Shown: piece by piece, positions 51,584 through 59,865 of the stretch
How the letters are laid out: each line of letters starts with the position of its first letter
How positions within the stretch are numbered: the stretch's first letter is position 1
Assembly: GCA_034420695.1 (NCBI GenBank)
Contig: DAOULB010000002.1
Location: 62,001 to 126,000 of the forward strand
Direction: 5' to 3'
Source of the DNA: Io17-Chloro-G2 sp034420695
Lineage (GTDB): Bacteria; Chloroflexota; Dehalococcoidia; Lucifugimonadales; UBA3495
DNA length: 64,000 nucleotides
Position numbers and translations under genes: made by a program
The notes under the pieces: generated by a model
Seen by the model: only the letters and a program-made list of their open reading frames with translations
Told to the model about the DNA's origin: nothing
Database searches by the model: none

Positions 51584-52522
51584 CTACCGGTACCTTATCC
51601 GTGGATCGATGTAGGCGTAGGCCACGTCCACGAGGAAGTTGATTCCCACGAAAACCACTGCCATGAAGAGGATCGTTGCTTGTAGCACGGGAAAGTCCCG
51701 GTCGAAGGCCGACTGCACCGCCAGCCTTCCCACGCCCGGCCAAGCAAACACAGTCTCTACTACCACGGTGCCCCGGAGGATTGCTGCGGTGTAGATGGCC
51801 GTCACCGTGACCACCGGTATGGCAGCGTTTCTGAGGGCGTGGTTGGTTATAACGTCCTTGTTCGACAGGCCCTTGCTCCTGGCGAAGGAGATGTACTCTG
51901 AGTCCATTACGTTGAGCATGCTGGACCGGGCTACCCGCATGATGGGCGCGCTGATGGACCAGCCCACGGTGACGGCGGGCAGAATGATATGCTTCCAAGT
52001 GCCGCTGCCGGCAATGGGCACTATTTGCTTATCCAAGTATCCGCTCAGGTAGAAGGCTATGCCCATTATCAGCATGAGGCCCAGCCAGAAGTCGGGCATG
52101 CCCTGTCCGGTAACGGCGAACAGCTTTCCGAAACGGTCCACTACCGAGTCCCTTTTCACTGCCGACATAACTCCAATGGGCAGTGAAATGAGCAAGGCAA
52201 TGATTACGGCGAAAATGCCCAGCCTTACGGTATTGGGCAGCCTCTCTACCACCAAGTCCATGGCGCCGGAAGTTGTCTGGGTGGTGGACCTCCCGAATTC
52301 ACCCTTCGCGGAACTGGCCACGAATCTCCATAGCTGCTGGTGCATCGGCAGGTCAAGGCCGTGGTAGGCCCTGATCCGGTCTATGTCTTCCTGGCTGGCG
52401 TCTTCTGGAGCAAACAGTTCAATGGGGTCGCCGGTCAGGCGGCCCATGAAGAAGACCAGCAGCACGATAACGATGATTATCGCGACGCTCTGGAGCAGCC
52501 TGCCAAGGATATACCGCTGCAA
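51584..52522 (-). CDS. Opp/Dpp-type ABC transporter permease, DppB-like
   Basis: 312-residue inner-membrane subunit. MQRYILGRLLQSV opens the first helix, the family motif FGRSTTQTTSG follows in the periplasmic loop, and six helices are predictable. The EAA loop reads EYISFARSKGLSNKDVI, and the C-terminus VDVAYAYIDPRIRY is diagnostic. The start is a TTG at 52520-52522 with GAGG six bases upstream; no ATG fits. It begins the B-C-D transporter set. Upstream, 136 bases away, is the Gfo/Idh oxidoreductase gene on the same strand. Confidence 0.92.
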   Translation of the reverse strand: MQRYILGRLLQSVAIIIVIVLLVFFMGRLTGDPIELFAPEDASQEDIDRIRAYHGLDLPMHQQLWRFVASSAKGEFGRSTTQTTSGAMDLVVERLPNTVRLGIFAVIIALLISLPIGVMSAVKRDSVVDRFGKLFAVTGQGMPDFWLGLMLIMGIAFYLSGYLDKQIVPIAGSGTWKHIILPAVTVGWSISAPIMRVARSSMLNVMDSEYISFARSKGLSNKDVITNHALRNAAIPVVTVTAIYTAAILRGTVVVETVFAWPGVGRLAVQSAFDRDFPVLQATILFMAVVFVGINFLVDVAYAYIDPRIRYR

Positions 52523-52658
52523 AGGGCTACCTCACCTAACCAGCAAAAACGGGGGTACGGCGTTCAAGAGGGGGTATCTCATCCAGATTAGCGATGCATA
52601 CTATCAACCAGACCCATAAAAGGCAAGACCCAAGCCAGCCGCCAAATCGGTCGCCAAG

Positions 52659-53870
52659 TCAGTCGAGTGTTGCCTTCTGGTGGGACAGGTAGACCTCTTT
52701 CCGTTCCCGCGCCGATTCCAAAACCGCCAAGCAGACTTCCAGGTTGGCCTTGCCCCACCGCCCGTCGTGAAGCGGCTCTTTGTCGTGGAATACCGCGTCG
52801 TAGAGTTCCTGGATGACGTGGTCTCTTCCGGTTTCGGCGGTGGACAGGGGGACTTCCTTCTTTTCGTCTTCGCCGTAAACAAAAAGCCCATCCTGGGACT
52901 GGCGGATGTCTCCCTTTTCGCAGCTGATGATGGTCAGCCCGTAGAAAGGCGGGTGCGCCGTTGGTTCCAAGCTGGGCCGCCCGCCCCTGGGGCCTCCATA
53001 CCGAACGCTGGAAGCCTTGGCGGCGGACTCATCCTCGGGGTTGGCGAAGGACCTTTGCCGCTTCCGGGACCGGGCGTATTCCGACAGGTCGGCCGGCTGC
53101 CCGCCCTCGCCTACGTTGTAGGTAATCTCGGCGGTCTGGAACCGGTCATAACCGCAATAGACCGCGGTGGCCGGGGTGCCGTTCTCGAATTCCAAGTAAA
53201 CGACGTGGCTGCCCTGGGTGGGCCGTGACTCGTCCCACACGCCGGTCATAGCCCGCACGCTGCGCACCACGCCGCCTCCAATGAGCCGGATGATGTCAAA
53301 CTGGTGAGACCCCTGGCGGAAGGTCACCCCGCCGCCCAGGTTGGTGTCCAGTTCCTCCCGGTTGCGGGGGTTGTACAGCCAGGACGTCCAGTACCAGTTG
53401 TTCATCATCTTGAGTTCGCCCAGTTCTCCGCTGCGGACAATGTCCTTCATCGCCCGGATGGGCGTCTCGTAGCTGTGGGAATGGCCCACAATGAACCGGA
53501 CCCCGTTTCGCTGGGCGGCTTCTATCATGGAGTCGGCGTCTTCCAGGGTCAGGGCCATGGGCTTTTCGGTTATCACGTGTTTGCCGCTCTCCAAGGCGGC
53601 GATTACGTGCCCGGTGTGGAACTGGGTGGGCGTGGAAATGTAAACCGCGTCGATGTTGGGGCTCTCGCACAGGGATTCCACGCTCTGGTGGACCTCGGCC
53701 CCGAAGTCGTCCCGGAACCTCTCCAAGGAAGGCAGGTCCAAGTCCGCCGCCCCAGCCAGCTTGACGTTGGGGTTCTTCATCATGGCGGGGATCATCATGC
53801 ACCCGGCGGCGCCAAGCCCTGCGATGGCCATCCTCAACTCGGGAGATCGGCTTCCGGAACTCTCAACCAC
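52659..53870 (-). CDS. Gfo/Idh/MocA-family oxidoreductase
   Basis: 403-residue NAD(P)-dependent oxidoreductase. MAIAGLGAAGCM (about 14-25) is the Rossmann loop. ISTPTQFHTGH and TEKPMALT (Glu102-Lys103-Pro104) are family hallmarks, and the C-terminal beta-sheet domain contains GVTFRQGSHQFDIIR. Members act on sugars, inositols and, in one case (LigC), the semialdehyde from protocatechuate 4,5-cleavage. The start is taken as GTG 53868-53870 with AAAGGGG; an ATG 13 codons later is possible. It lies between a Rieske gene upstream and the DppB gene downstream. Confidence 0.88.
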   Translation of the reverse strand: MVESSGSRSPELRMAIAGLGAAGCMMIPAMMKNPNVKLAGAADLDLPSLERFRDDFGAEVHQSVESLCESPNIDAVYISTPTQFHTGHVIAALESGKHVITEKPMALTLEDADSMIEAAQRNGVRFIVGHSHSYETPIRAMKDIVRSGELGELKMMNNWYWTSWLYNPRNREELDTNLGGGVTFRQGSHQFDIIRLIGGGVVRSVRAMTGVWDESRPTQGSHVVYLEFENGTPATAVYCGYDRFQTAEITYNVGEGGQPADLSEYARSRKRQRSFANPEDESAAKASSVRYGGPRGGRPSLEPTAHPPFYGLTIISCEKGDIRQSQDGLFVYGEDEKKEVPLSTAETGRDHVIQELYDAVFHDKEPLHDGRWGKANLEVCLAVLESARERKEVYLSHQKATLD

Positions 53871-53991
53871 TTTTGCCCCTTTACCTTCAGGTAGTCTTGC
53901 AGGTTTTCTTGAATTGCAGCCGGGGCGATTCACCCCGGCCGTTGCTGGAACTTCCCGTTCAGTCTATGCCGTTTAGTCTATGCTGGCTGGT

Positions 53992-55239
53992 CTATGCCTC
54001 GGCGTTGGCCCAAGCCTCCTCAATCTGCGGAATCATCGGGCTGTAGGGCGCTTGGCCGGTGCTCAGGCCCCTGGCCCGGGCGGCCTCCTCCATGCTCCGT
54101 TCCTGGAAGAGGTGGAGAATTTCGTTCTGGGCCGGGTCGCGGAAGGTGTTCATCGGCTCCCCGCCGTCCTCCACCAAGGCCATCTGTTCCCGCAGCAACC
54201 GGCGGTACATGATGATTCCCTTGTCGGACTCTCCCAGCTTCTCCTGCCGCCGGTCGGCAATCTCGCCTTGGGTCACCCAGGCCATCATGTCCTGTCCCAG
54301 AACGAAGTCGGTCACGAAGCGGCCGGTCTCATCCCTGAGGGGAATCTCGTAGAAGGGTATCTCCTGCTGCTGGTAGTCTGTTTCCCCTGGAGGGGCGGGG
54401 TAGGCCCCGTACATCAGGTGCCAAGTGTGGGTGTCATCCATGGGCACCCGCATCTGGAAAGTGGTCCCCACCCTCAAAATGTTGGGGAACAATATCGGGT
54501 GCCCGACGCGCCACATGGGGTGAGACTCGTCGTAGCCTGCCCGCACCCGCCGCTTGATGATGCCGTGGTCGAACACGTCGAAACCAATCTTCTCGTGGGA
54601 CCCGATAACCCGGGGTACGAAATTCCGGTAGGCCCGGTCCTCCATGGCCTTGGCGCCCTTCTGCTCCATCACGTAGTTGTAATAGTGCCCGTGGAGCCAC
54701 TCGGTGTGGGTGGGGTCCAAGGAGTTCTCCATGCACTGCATCCAGTTGCAGGGAATCACCGTCCAGCCGATGTCCCGCACCACGTTGTCCATCACGAACA
54801 GGTCCCAGCGGGGCAGCAGTGGCGCCGGCTCGGGCCCCAAGTAGGCAAAAATCAGGCCGCCCAGTTCCTGGGCCGGGTAGCCCTTGATCTTCACCCGGCT
54901 GGGAAAGGTGCTCTCGGGAGACTCGGCGGGCATCTCCAGGCACTGGCCGGTTCCGTCGAAGAGCCATCCGTGATAGGGACAGCGCAGCCCCTCGTTCTCG
55001 GGGATGCCGTACTCCATGGAGATGCGGCGGTGGGGGCAGGTGTCGTCAATTAATCCGTAGTTCCCTTGGCGGTCGCGGTACACCACCAAGGACTCGCCCA
55101 GGATGCGCACCGCCTTGACCGGGTTCTTATCCAGCTCCGACTTGGCGGCCACCGGGTGCCAGTAGCGGCGCATCAACTCGCCCATGGGGGTGCCGGGTCC
55201 TACCCGGGTCAACCTGTCGTTCTGCTCTACCGTAAGCAT
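53992..55239 (-). CDS. Rieske oxygenase, phthalate-4,5-dioxygenase-like, second copy
   Basis: 415-residue alpha3-type oxygenase, paralogue of the 48057 product. The first 30 residues are almost identical (MLTVEQNDRLTRVGPGTPMG), and Rieske ligands are at the same positions (Cys68, His70, Cys87, His90). The iron ligands Asp175/His178/His183 are in LDPTHTEWLH. The main divergence is at about 188-215, the loop after the iron ligands, where the two enzymes differ in length by seven residues. That loop may set substrate range (inference). The start aligns with the paralogue and has GGGAG; an in-frame GTG/ATG at 55260 is less likely. Confidence 0.92.
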   Translation of the reverse strand: MLTVEQNDRLTRVGPGTPMGELMRRYWHPVAAKSELDKNPVKAVRILGESLVVYRDRQGNYGLIDDTCPHRRISMEYGIPENEGLRCPYHGWLFDGTGQCLEMPAESPESTFPSRVKIKGYPAQELGGLIFAYLGPEPAPLLPRWDLFVMDNVVRDIGWTVIPCNWMQCMENSLDPTHTEWLHGHYYNYVMEQKGAKAMEDRAYRNFVPRVIGSHEKIGFDVFDHGIIKRRVRAGYDESHPMWRVGHPILFPNILRVGTTFQMRVPMDDTHTWHLMYGAYPAPPGETDYQQQEIPFYEIPLRDETGRFVTDFVLGQDMMAWVTQGEIADRRQEKLGESDKGIIMYRRLLREQMALVEDGGEPMNTFRDPAQNEILHLFQERSMEEAARARGLSTGQAPYSPMIPQIEEAWANAEA

Positions 55240-55395
55240 CGCCTGCTCCCTCGACCTCAAAGTTACATTCGGGATTCCGGGAAAGGAGGGCCAACCGCCT
55301 GAATTGCCGCAGCCGCTCCGGGCCCGCGGCTCCCGGCGGAAAGTTACGCAATTCTAAGTGCCGCCCCCTTTGGGGTCAACAATAGCCAATACCAT

Positions 55396-55638
55396 TCAAA
55401 CGGCTATTTCAATCGTGCGCGCGTGGGTCATGTCCCCTCTGGTTACAGGGCGGGCTTGTGATGACAATACAGTCGCAATAGCCACGGTGTCGCCGTCTAG
55501 GGTTAGAAACTCGACCACAAAGGCTTCCCCGCCCGGATGCACGTGCACAATAGACCCGACGTCGCCCGGCTTGAGTGTCGCTCCTTCATCCCCGGAAATC
55601 TCTTCCTTGAGAACGATCTGCTGGTGCTCCTCAAACAT
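55396..55638 (-). CDS. DUF4926 domain protein
   Basis: 80-residue small beta-rich protein. LKPGDVGSIVHVHPGGEAFVVEF and TLDGDTVAIATVLSSQARP fit DUF4926, a family of short SH3-like proteins. GAGGGTGG precedes the ATG by four bases. It lies 11 bases downstream of a DUF6883 gene, and the two families are often found together, suggesting a two-gene cassette, possibly toxin-antitoxin or immunity-like (inference). Its composition is slightly less GC-rich than its neighbours. It is an accessory insertion within the catabolic cluster. Confidence 0.78.
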   Translation of the reverse strand: MFEEHQQIVLKEEISGDEGATLKPGDVGSIVHVHPGGEAFVVEFLTLDGDTVAIATVLSSQARPVTRGDMTHARTIEIAV

Positions 55639-55649
55639 TTTGCCACCCT

Positions 55650-55982
55650 CTAAGCGGATGCGCCGTAATCAGGCGGGGACAAGTTGGTTCCTGTGTCGAA
55701 CTGCCAGACCGTCCGAACGCGTGGATTTTGTCCATCTGGTGCCACAATGCTACCGTCTACGTAGTAACGCGGACCGTATGAGGTCTCAACTGTTCTCACG
55801 ACCTCACAAAACCTGCCCTGGACTATCAAAGCCTCGGCCAGGGTCTCCCAAGAGTCCCGGCTAAAGCCAAAACCAGCGAAAAAGGAAGCCTTGCTTCTAC
55901 CTCGGGGATTGGTTGTTGAGAGCAAATACCCGGTGACTTTCTCTCTTTCAACGAGGGCATGTTCAGAATGGGGAAGTTGCAC
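55650..55982 (-). CDS. DUF6883 domain protein
   Basis: 110-residue protein. LPHSEHALVEREKVTGYLLS, then GRSKASFFAGFGFS, GPRYYVDGSIVAPDG and a closing VRTVWQFDTG match DUF6883, a family seen beside DUF4926 or at the ends of polymorphic-toxin-like genes. It starts with a GTG; the ribosome site is poor. It is followed 11 bases later by the DUF4926 gene. No nuclease motif is evident, and the final WQFD segment is the family landmark. The biochemical role is unknown. Confidence 0.78.
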   Translation of the reverse strand: MQLPHSEHALVEREKVTGYLLSTTNPRGRSKASFFAGFGFSRDSWETLAEALIVQGRFCEVVRTVETSYGPRYYVDGSIVAPDGQNPRVRTVWQFDTGTNLSPPDYGASA

Positions 55983-56066
55983 TTACTAAGGTCGGAGGTA
56001 TGTGCTTAGGTGCCACTGCGCTTCTTGGATTGACAACTGATGTAGAGCCAGGGCTTGCGAAGCGCG

Positions 56067-57038
56067 CTAATACAGGTGGCAGGTTACTTGGTGTCCCTCG
56101 GCGATAACCTTGGTTTCCGGCTCTTCCACCGAGCAGCGGTCCATGGCGAAGGGGCAGCGGGGATGGAAGCGGCAGCCGCTGGGCGGGTTGATGGGTGAGG
56201 GCACTTCCCCCGTCAGCACTATCTCCTCGTGGGCCTCGTCGGGGCGGGCCGGCAGCGCCGCCGAGAACAGGGCCTTGGTGTAGGGGTGCAGCGGGTTCTG
56301 GTACAGCTCCTCGGTCTCGGCGTACTCCACTATCTGACCCAAGTACATGACCGCCGTCTGGTGGGCCATGTACCGGACCGTGGCCAGGTTGTGGGCAATC
56401 AGCAGGTAGCCCACGTTGTACTCGACCTGGAGGTCCTTCAACAGGTTCATCACTTGGGCCCGGATGGAAACGTCCAAGGCCGACACGGGCTCGTCCAGGA
56501 TTATCAGTTTCGGGTTTGAGACCAGCGCCGCTGCCACGGCGATGCGCTGGCGCTGGCCGCCGCTGAACTCGTGGGGGTAGTTATTGGCTTGGGCGGAGTT
56601 TATTCCCACCTGCTGCAGCACCTGTTGCACCCGGTCGTCTATCTCGCTGCCCGAGGCCAGCTTGTTGACCACCAAGGGCTCGGCGACTAGGTCCCGCACC
56701 CTCATCCTCGGGCTCAGGGAAGACCAAGGGTCTTGGAACACCGCCTGCACCATGGTGCGGAATTCCCGGAGCCCGGAGCCCTTGAAATCTTCAATGTCCC
56801 GGCCCTCCAGCCGGATTTCCCCTTCCGTTGGCTGTTCCAGCTTCAGGATAAGTTTGCTGGTGGTGGTCTTGCCGCAGCCCGACTCCCCCACCAGTCCAAG
56901 GGTCTCCTGTTGCTGAATGGTGAAGTCTATCCCGTCAACGGCCTGGACGTGACCAATGGTCTTCATCATTATCAGGCCCTTGGTGATGGGGAAGTGCTTC
57001 TTTAGGTTTTCTACTTGGAGCAGCGGGGCCGCCGCCAT
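56067..57038 (-). CDS. Opp/Dpp-type ABC transporter ATPase, DppF/OppF-like
   Basis: 323-residue ATPase, the second nucleotide-binding subunit of the family-5 importer. Walker A GESGCGKT is near residue 54, the signature is FSGGQRQRIAVA, Walker B is LIILDEPVSALDVS, and the C-terminal domain has GCRFHPRCPFAMDRC. The N-terminal LKKHFPITKGL is typical of OppF/DppF. GAGAGGA precedes the ATG. It is separated from dppB-C-D-like genes by the DUF6883/DUF4926 cassette, a Rieske gene and a Gfo/Idh gene, all in one orientation, so a single long transcript or several sub-operons are possible. Confidence 0.92.
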   Translation of the reverse strand: MAAAPLLQVENLKKHFPITKGLIMMKTIGHVQAVDGIDFTIQQQETLGLVGESGCGKTTTSKLILKLEQPTEGEIRLEGRDIEDFKGSGLREFRTMVQAVFQDPWSSLSPRMRVRDLVAEPLVVNKLASGSEIDDRVQQVLQQVGINSAQANNYPHEFSGGQRQRIAVAAALVSNPKLIILDEPVSALDVSIRAQVMNLLKDLQVEYNVGYLLIAHNLATVRYMAHQTAVMYLGQIVEYAETEELYQNPLHPYTKALFSAALPARPDEAHEEIVLTGEVPSPINPPSGCRFHPRCPFAMDRCSVEEPETKVIAEGHQVTCHLY

Positions 57039-57322
57039 AAGCGTCCTCTCTACTTTCTTGAAGTATCACGGTCGGGACCAACGGTGTGCCTGCCGCCGGT
57101 ACCGGCCTCTGCAACTGGCCGGGGAAGGCCCCGCCACCGGATTCGGGCCATTTTAGTTGATGTGCCTTGCGGTAGCAATCGCCGGTTGGGCCTCCGCGCC
57201 CTTTGAATCCGGAATCTCGACATTTGCGCCGAATATCTTTAAAATGGCGGCCAAATTCCTGCTTCCCTGTCAGCCCTGTCAGCTTGTGCGGCGAAATGCC
57301 CGTAAATCCTCACGAGGTTAAA

Positions 57323-57835
57323 ATGACTGAACAGATGCAAAGACCGGATGTGGCCACCCGATTGGAGGTGGAGGACTTCCTGTATGAAGAGGCGGCCCTG
57401 CTTGACCAGTGGAAGCTGGACGACTGGTTGGAGCTGTTTACTGCCGACGCCCGCTACTTGGTGCCCACCACCGACCTCCCCGAAGGGGACCCGGAAATAC
57501 AGGGCGACCAGTTGGTCTTCATCGACGACGACATCAGCCGCCTCCGGGGCCGGGTTACCCGGTTGAAGAGCCGCCACGCCCACCGGGAGTACCCATGGTC
57601 CCGCACTCGCCGCCTCATAACCAACGTGCGGATTACCGAAGTTGTAGGCGACGAGATTTCGGCCACTGCCACCTTTACGGTGTACCGGCTCCGGGGAGGC
57701 CAGACCGGAGTTTATATTGGGCGCTACGATTATAAGCTGCGCCGGGTGAACGGCGCCTTGAAGATATTCTTCCGCCGCGCCATCCTGGACCAGGAGTCCC
57801 TCACCGACACCGCGGCCGTCAGCATCGTCCTTTAG
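57323..57835 (+). CDS. Rieske ring-hydroxylating oxygenase, beta (small) subunit
   Basis: 170-residue small subunit, closely related to the 7275 product: LEVEDFLYEEAALLDQW, DARYLVPTTDLPEGD, then SRHAHREYPWSRTRRLITNV. The start is the ATG at 57323 with GAGG five bases upstream; the open frame extends 40 codons further but without family similarity. It pairs with the alpha genes at 58342 and 60782, which have no other beta. The end of the gene and its stop codon are part of a short tandem repeat (57827-57884). The gene is divergent from the DppF-like ATPase gene. Confidence 0.92.
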   Translation: MTEQMQRPDVATRLEVEDFLYEEAALLDQWKLDDWLELFTADARYLVPTTDLPEGDPEIQGDQLVFIDDDISRLRGRVTRLKSRHAHREYPWSRTRRLITNVRITEVVGDEISATATFTVYRLRGGQTGVYIGRYDYKLRRVNGALKIFFRRAILDQESLTDTAAVSIVL

Positions 57836-57884
57836 TAGGTGGTCCTTTAGTTAGTAGGTGGTCCTTTAGTAGGTCGTCTTTTAG
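57827..57884. repeat. Short tandem repeat overlapping the stop of the Rieske beta gene
   Basis: GTCCTTTAGTAGGT-type units occur at 57827-57841, 57842-57860 (with a four-base insertion) and 57861-57875, followed by a partial unit. Each contains the TAG of the stop context. This is replication-slippage style growth at the gene's 3' end. Confidence 0.85.
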
Positions 57885-57968
57885 CAAACGGCATTTGCAG
57901 CCCCCCAAAGTGTTGCAATTGCTGGAGGTCTTGGTACAAACTTCAGTCACACGGGAGGCCAAAAGAAT

Positions 57969-58217
57969 ATGGCAGAGGTTTTCACCGACTGGCTGTATGC
58001 CCAGTCCCACAGAGACGATGCCGTGGGCACAGTGGCCAAGTACGTTATGGAGGATCCCTGTTGGACCAAGCCCGGCTGGGAGCGCCCGGACTCTCCCCAG
58101 GAAGTCGACGACCACTTGGCGTACCACCGGGCGCCCTATGAGACAGTGGTTGCCATGCGGGAAGCTTGGCAGGAATGGGGCAGGAGCATAGGAGCCCCAC
58201 CTGAGGAGCTTCCCTAG
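57969..58217 (+). CDS. Small YozE-like (SAM-like fold) protein
   Basis: 82-residue helical protein. FTDWLYAQSHRDDAVGTVAKYVMED is reminiscent of the YozE/SAM-like family, quoted by landmarks FTDWLYAQ and DDAVGTVAKYV; an Arg-Asp-Asp-x-(I/V)-G core is the key sign. Its biochemical role is unknown. GGGAGG lies eight bases before the ATG. It sits between a Rieske beta and its alpha gene, which is unusual because these subunits are normally adjacent. It may be an unrelated insertion or an oxygenase accessory protein. Confidence 0.7.
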   Translation: MAEVFTDWLYAQSHRDDAVGTVAKYVMEDPCWTKPGWERPDSPQEVDDHLAYHRAPYETVVAMREAWQEWGRSIGAPPEELP

Positions 58218-58341
58218 GTTTTCCTGAGCAAAAGGCTCCCCTGAGTGAGGATTCCTTTAATCCAATCATTTTAGAGGCCAGGCTGCTTCCGGCGCCTGCG
58301 GAAATTCCACCCAGCCACTCTAGAAACAGGAGAGGGAGAAA

Positions 58342-59685
58342 ATGGAACTCAAAGACGCCATCATTGACGATTCCGAAAAAGGGCTTTTCCGGGTACACCG
58401 CTCCACCATGACCTCTCCCGAGGTCTACCAGAAGGAACTGGAGAACATCTACGAGAAGTGCTGGCTCTACGTGGGCCACGAGAGCGAGGTCCCCAACCCC
58501 GGCGACTACCTGCGGCGCAATGTGGGCGGCTGGCCCGTCATGTTCGTCCGGGGCCGGGACGGCGTGGCCCGCGTATTCCTGAACACCTGTCCGCACCGGG
58601 GCGCCCTCGTCTGCCGCCAGGACCAAGGCAACGCCAGGCAGTTCCAGTGCTTCTACCACGCCTGGACCTTCAACACCATGGGTGAACTGGTGGGAACTCC
58701 GGAAGAGGACGGCTACGCCGAGGGCTTCGACCCCAGGGAACGTTCCCTGCAGCCTCCGCCCAAGGTGGAAAACTACCGGGGCATGGTGTTCCTGAGCTAC
58801 AACCCCAACGCAGAAGACCTGAACACCTACTTGGGCGACGGCCGCATCTTCTTGGACACCTTCCTCAACCAAGCGGGCGAGGAGGGCATCCGGGTGCTGC
58901 CCGGCACCTTCAAGTATTCCATAAGGGCCAACTGGAAGCTGATGGTGGAGAACAGCGTGGACGGCTACCACGGCTTCCCCACCCACATCACTTGGATTCA
59001 GTACTTGGACGACTCCGGCAAGAACGCCTCCAGCGTCCGCCGTGGTCTCAAGAACTACGGAGTCGCCTTGGGCCGGGGCCACATGGGTTCTGTCAGGGCC
59101 ACTTCCAGCAGAAGCACCGAGATGTACCTCGGTTCCCGGGTCCGCCCGACCTTCCAGGGTGAGGAACTGGAGCGGCTGGAAATCTTCCGCCAGAAGCTGA
59201 TTAAGCGCTACGGCCCTGAGATGGAGCAGTGGGACCCGTCCATCGGCGGCGCCGGCAACTTCCTGATTTATCCCAACCTGCTGTTCGTCCACGGCATGAA
59301 GTCCATCCGCCTGGTTTGGCCGGCGGCCCAGGACCTGATGGAGCTGACCGCTTGGGCCATTGCCCCCAAGGGCCAGAGCGACGAGCTGGTCCGGGAGTTG
59401 AACCGGGACGAGTTCTTCGACGCCCAAGGTCCCGGCGGCTTCCAAGGCCCCGACGACTACGAGGCCCTGGAGTCCTGCCAGCTCGGTTTCGTGGCCAAGA
59501 CGGTGGACTACAACGACATCTCCCGGGGAATGCACCGGCTGCCCCTGAACACCGACGAGCTGCAGATGCGGGCTTTCTGGCGCCAGTGGCACGCCGACAT
59601 GATGGGCCAGCCCAAGCGGGAGAACACCGACGACTGGGTCAGCTACGAGGCCTACCAGCGGGCCGTGGAAAAGGCCGCAGTATAA
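58342..59685 (+). CDS. Rieske ring-hydroxylating oxygenase, alpha (catalytic) subunit
   Basis: 447-residue alpha subunit. Rieske ligands are Cys83/His85 and Cys103/His106 (CFYHAW). The iron-site residues Asp207, His210 and His215 are in VENSVDGYHGFPTH. A further conserved region, FFDAQGPGGFQGPDDYEALESC, is near the C-terminus (landmarks AQGPGGF and DDYEALESC). It shares the start and length of the 60782 paralogue. AGGAGAGGGAG precedes the ATG. The beta gene is upstream, with a YozE-like gene between. The SDR at 59866 could be the matching cis-dihydrodiol dehydrogenase. No electron-transfer gene is near. Confidence 0.93.
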   Translation: MELKDAIIDDSEKGLFRVHRSTMTSPEVYQKELENIYEKCWLYVGHESEVPNPGDYLRRNVGGWPVMFVRGRDGVARVFLNTCPHRGALVCRQDQGNARQFQCFYHAWTFNTMGELVGTPEEDGYAEGFDPRERSLQPPPKVENYRGMVFLSYNPNAEDLNTYLGDGRIFLDTFLNQAGEEGIRVLPGTFKYSIRANWKLMVENSVDGYHGFPTHITWIQYLDDSGKNASSVRRGLKNYGVALGRGHMGSVRATSSRSTEMYLGSRVRPTFQGEELERLEIFRQKLIKRYGPEMEQWDPSIGGAGNFLIYPNLLFVHGMKSIRLVWPAAQDLMELTAWAIAPKGQSDELVRELNRDEFFDAQGPGGFQGPDDYEALESCQLGFVAKTVDYNDISRGMHRLPLNTDELQMRAFWRQWHADMMGQPKRENTDDWVSYEAYQRAVEKAAV

Positions 59686-59699
59686 ACTTGCTCGCCGCG

Positions 59700-59729
59700 G
59701 CGGTCGCCGGAATTATTTCCGGCGACCGC
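59700..59729 (+). terminator. 13-bp perfect hairpin after the 58342 alpha gene
   Basis: GCGGTCGCCGGAA pairs with TTCCGGCGACCGC around TTAT, starting 14 bases past the stop. There is no U-run, so attenuation or mRNA protection rather than full termination is possible before the SDR gene. Confidence 0.6.
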
Positions 59730-59865
59730 AGGCCCAACTGGACTCCGGGGACTCGGTAGTCCCCTTCCCGGCCGCGCTTCCCAAGCCGTTCAGAGAGGGG
59801 AGGCCCAGGCCGGGTTGCTTTTATGAGACCGGGCTGCCTAGTCAGTCCACCAGGAGGAGGCAGGC

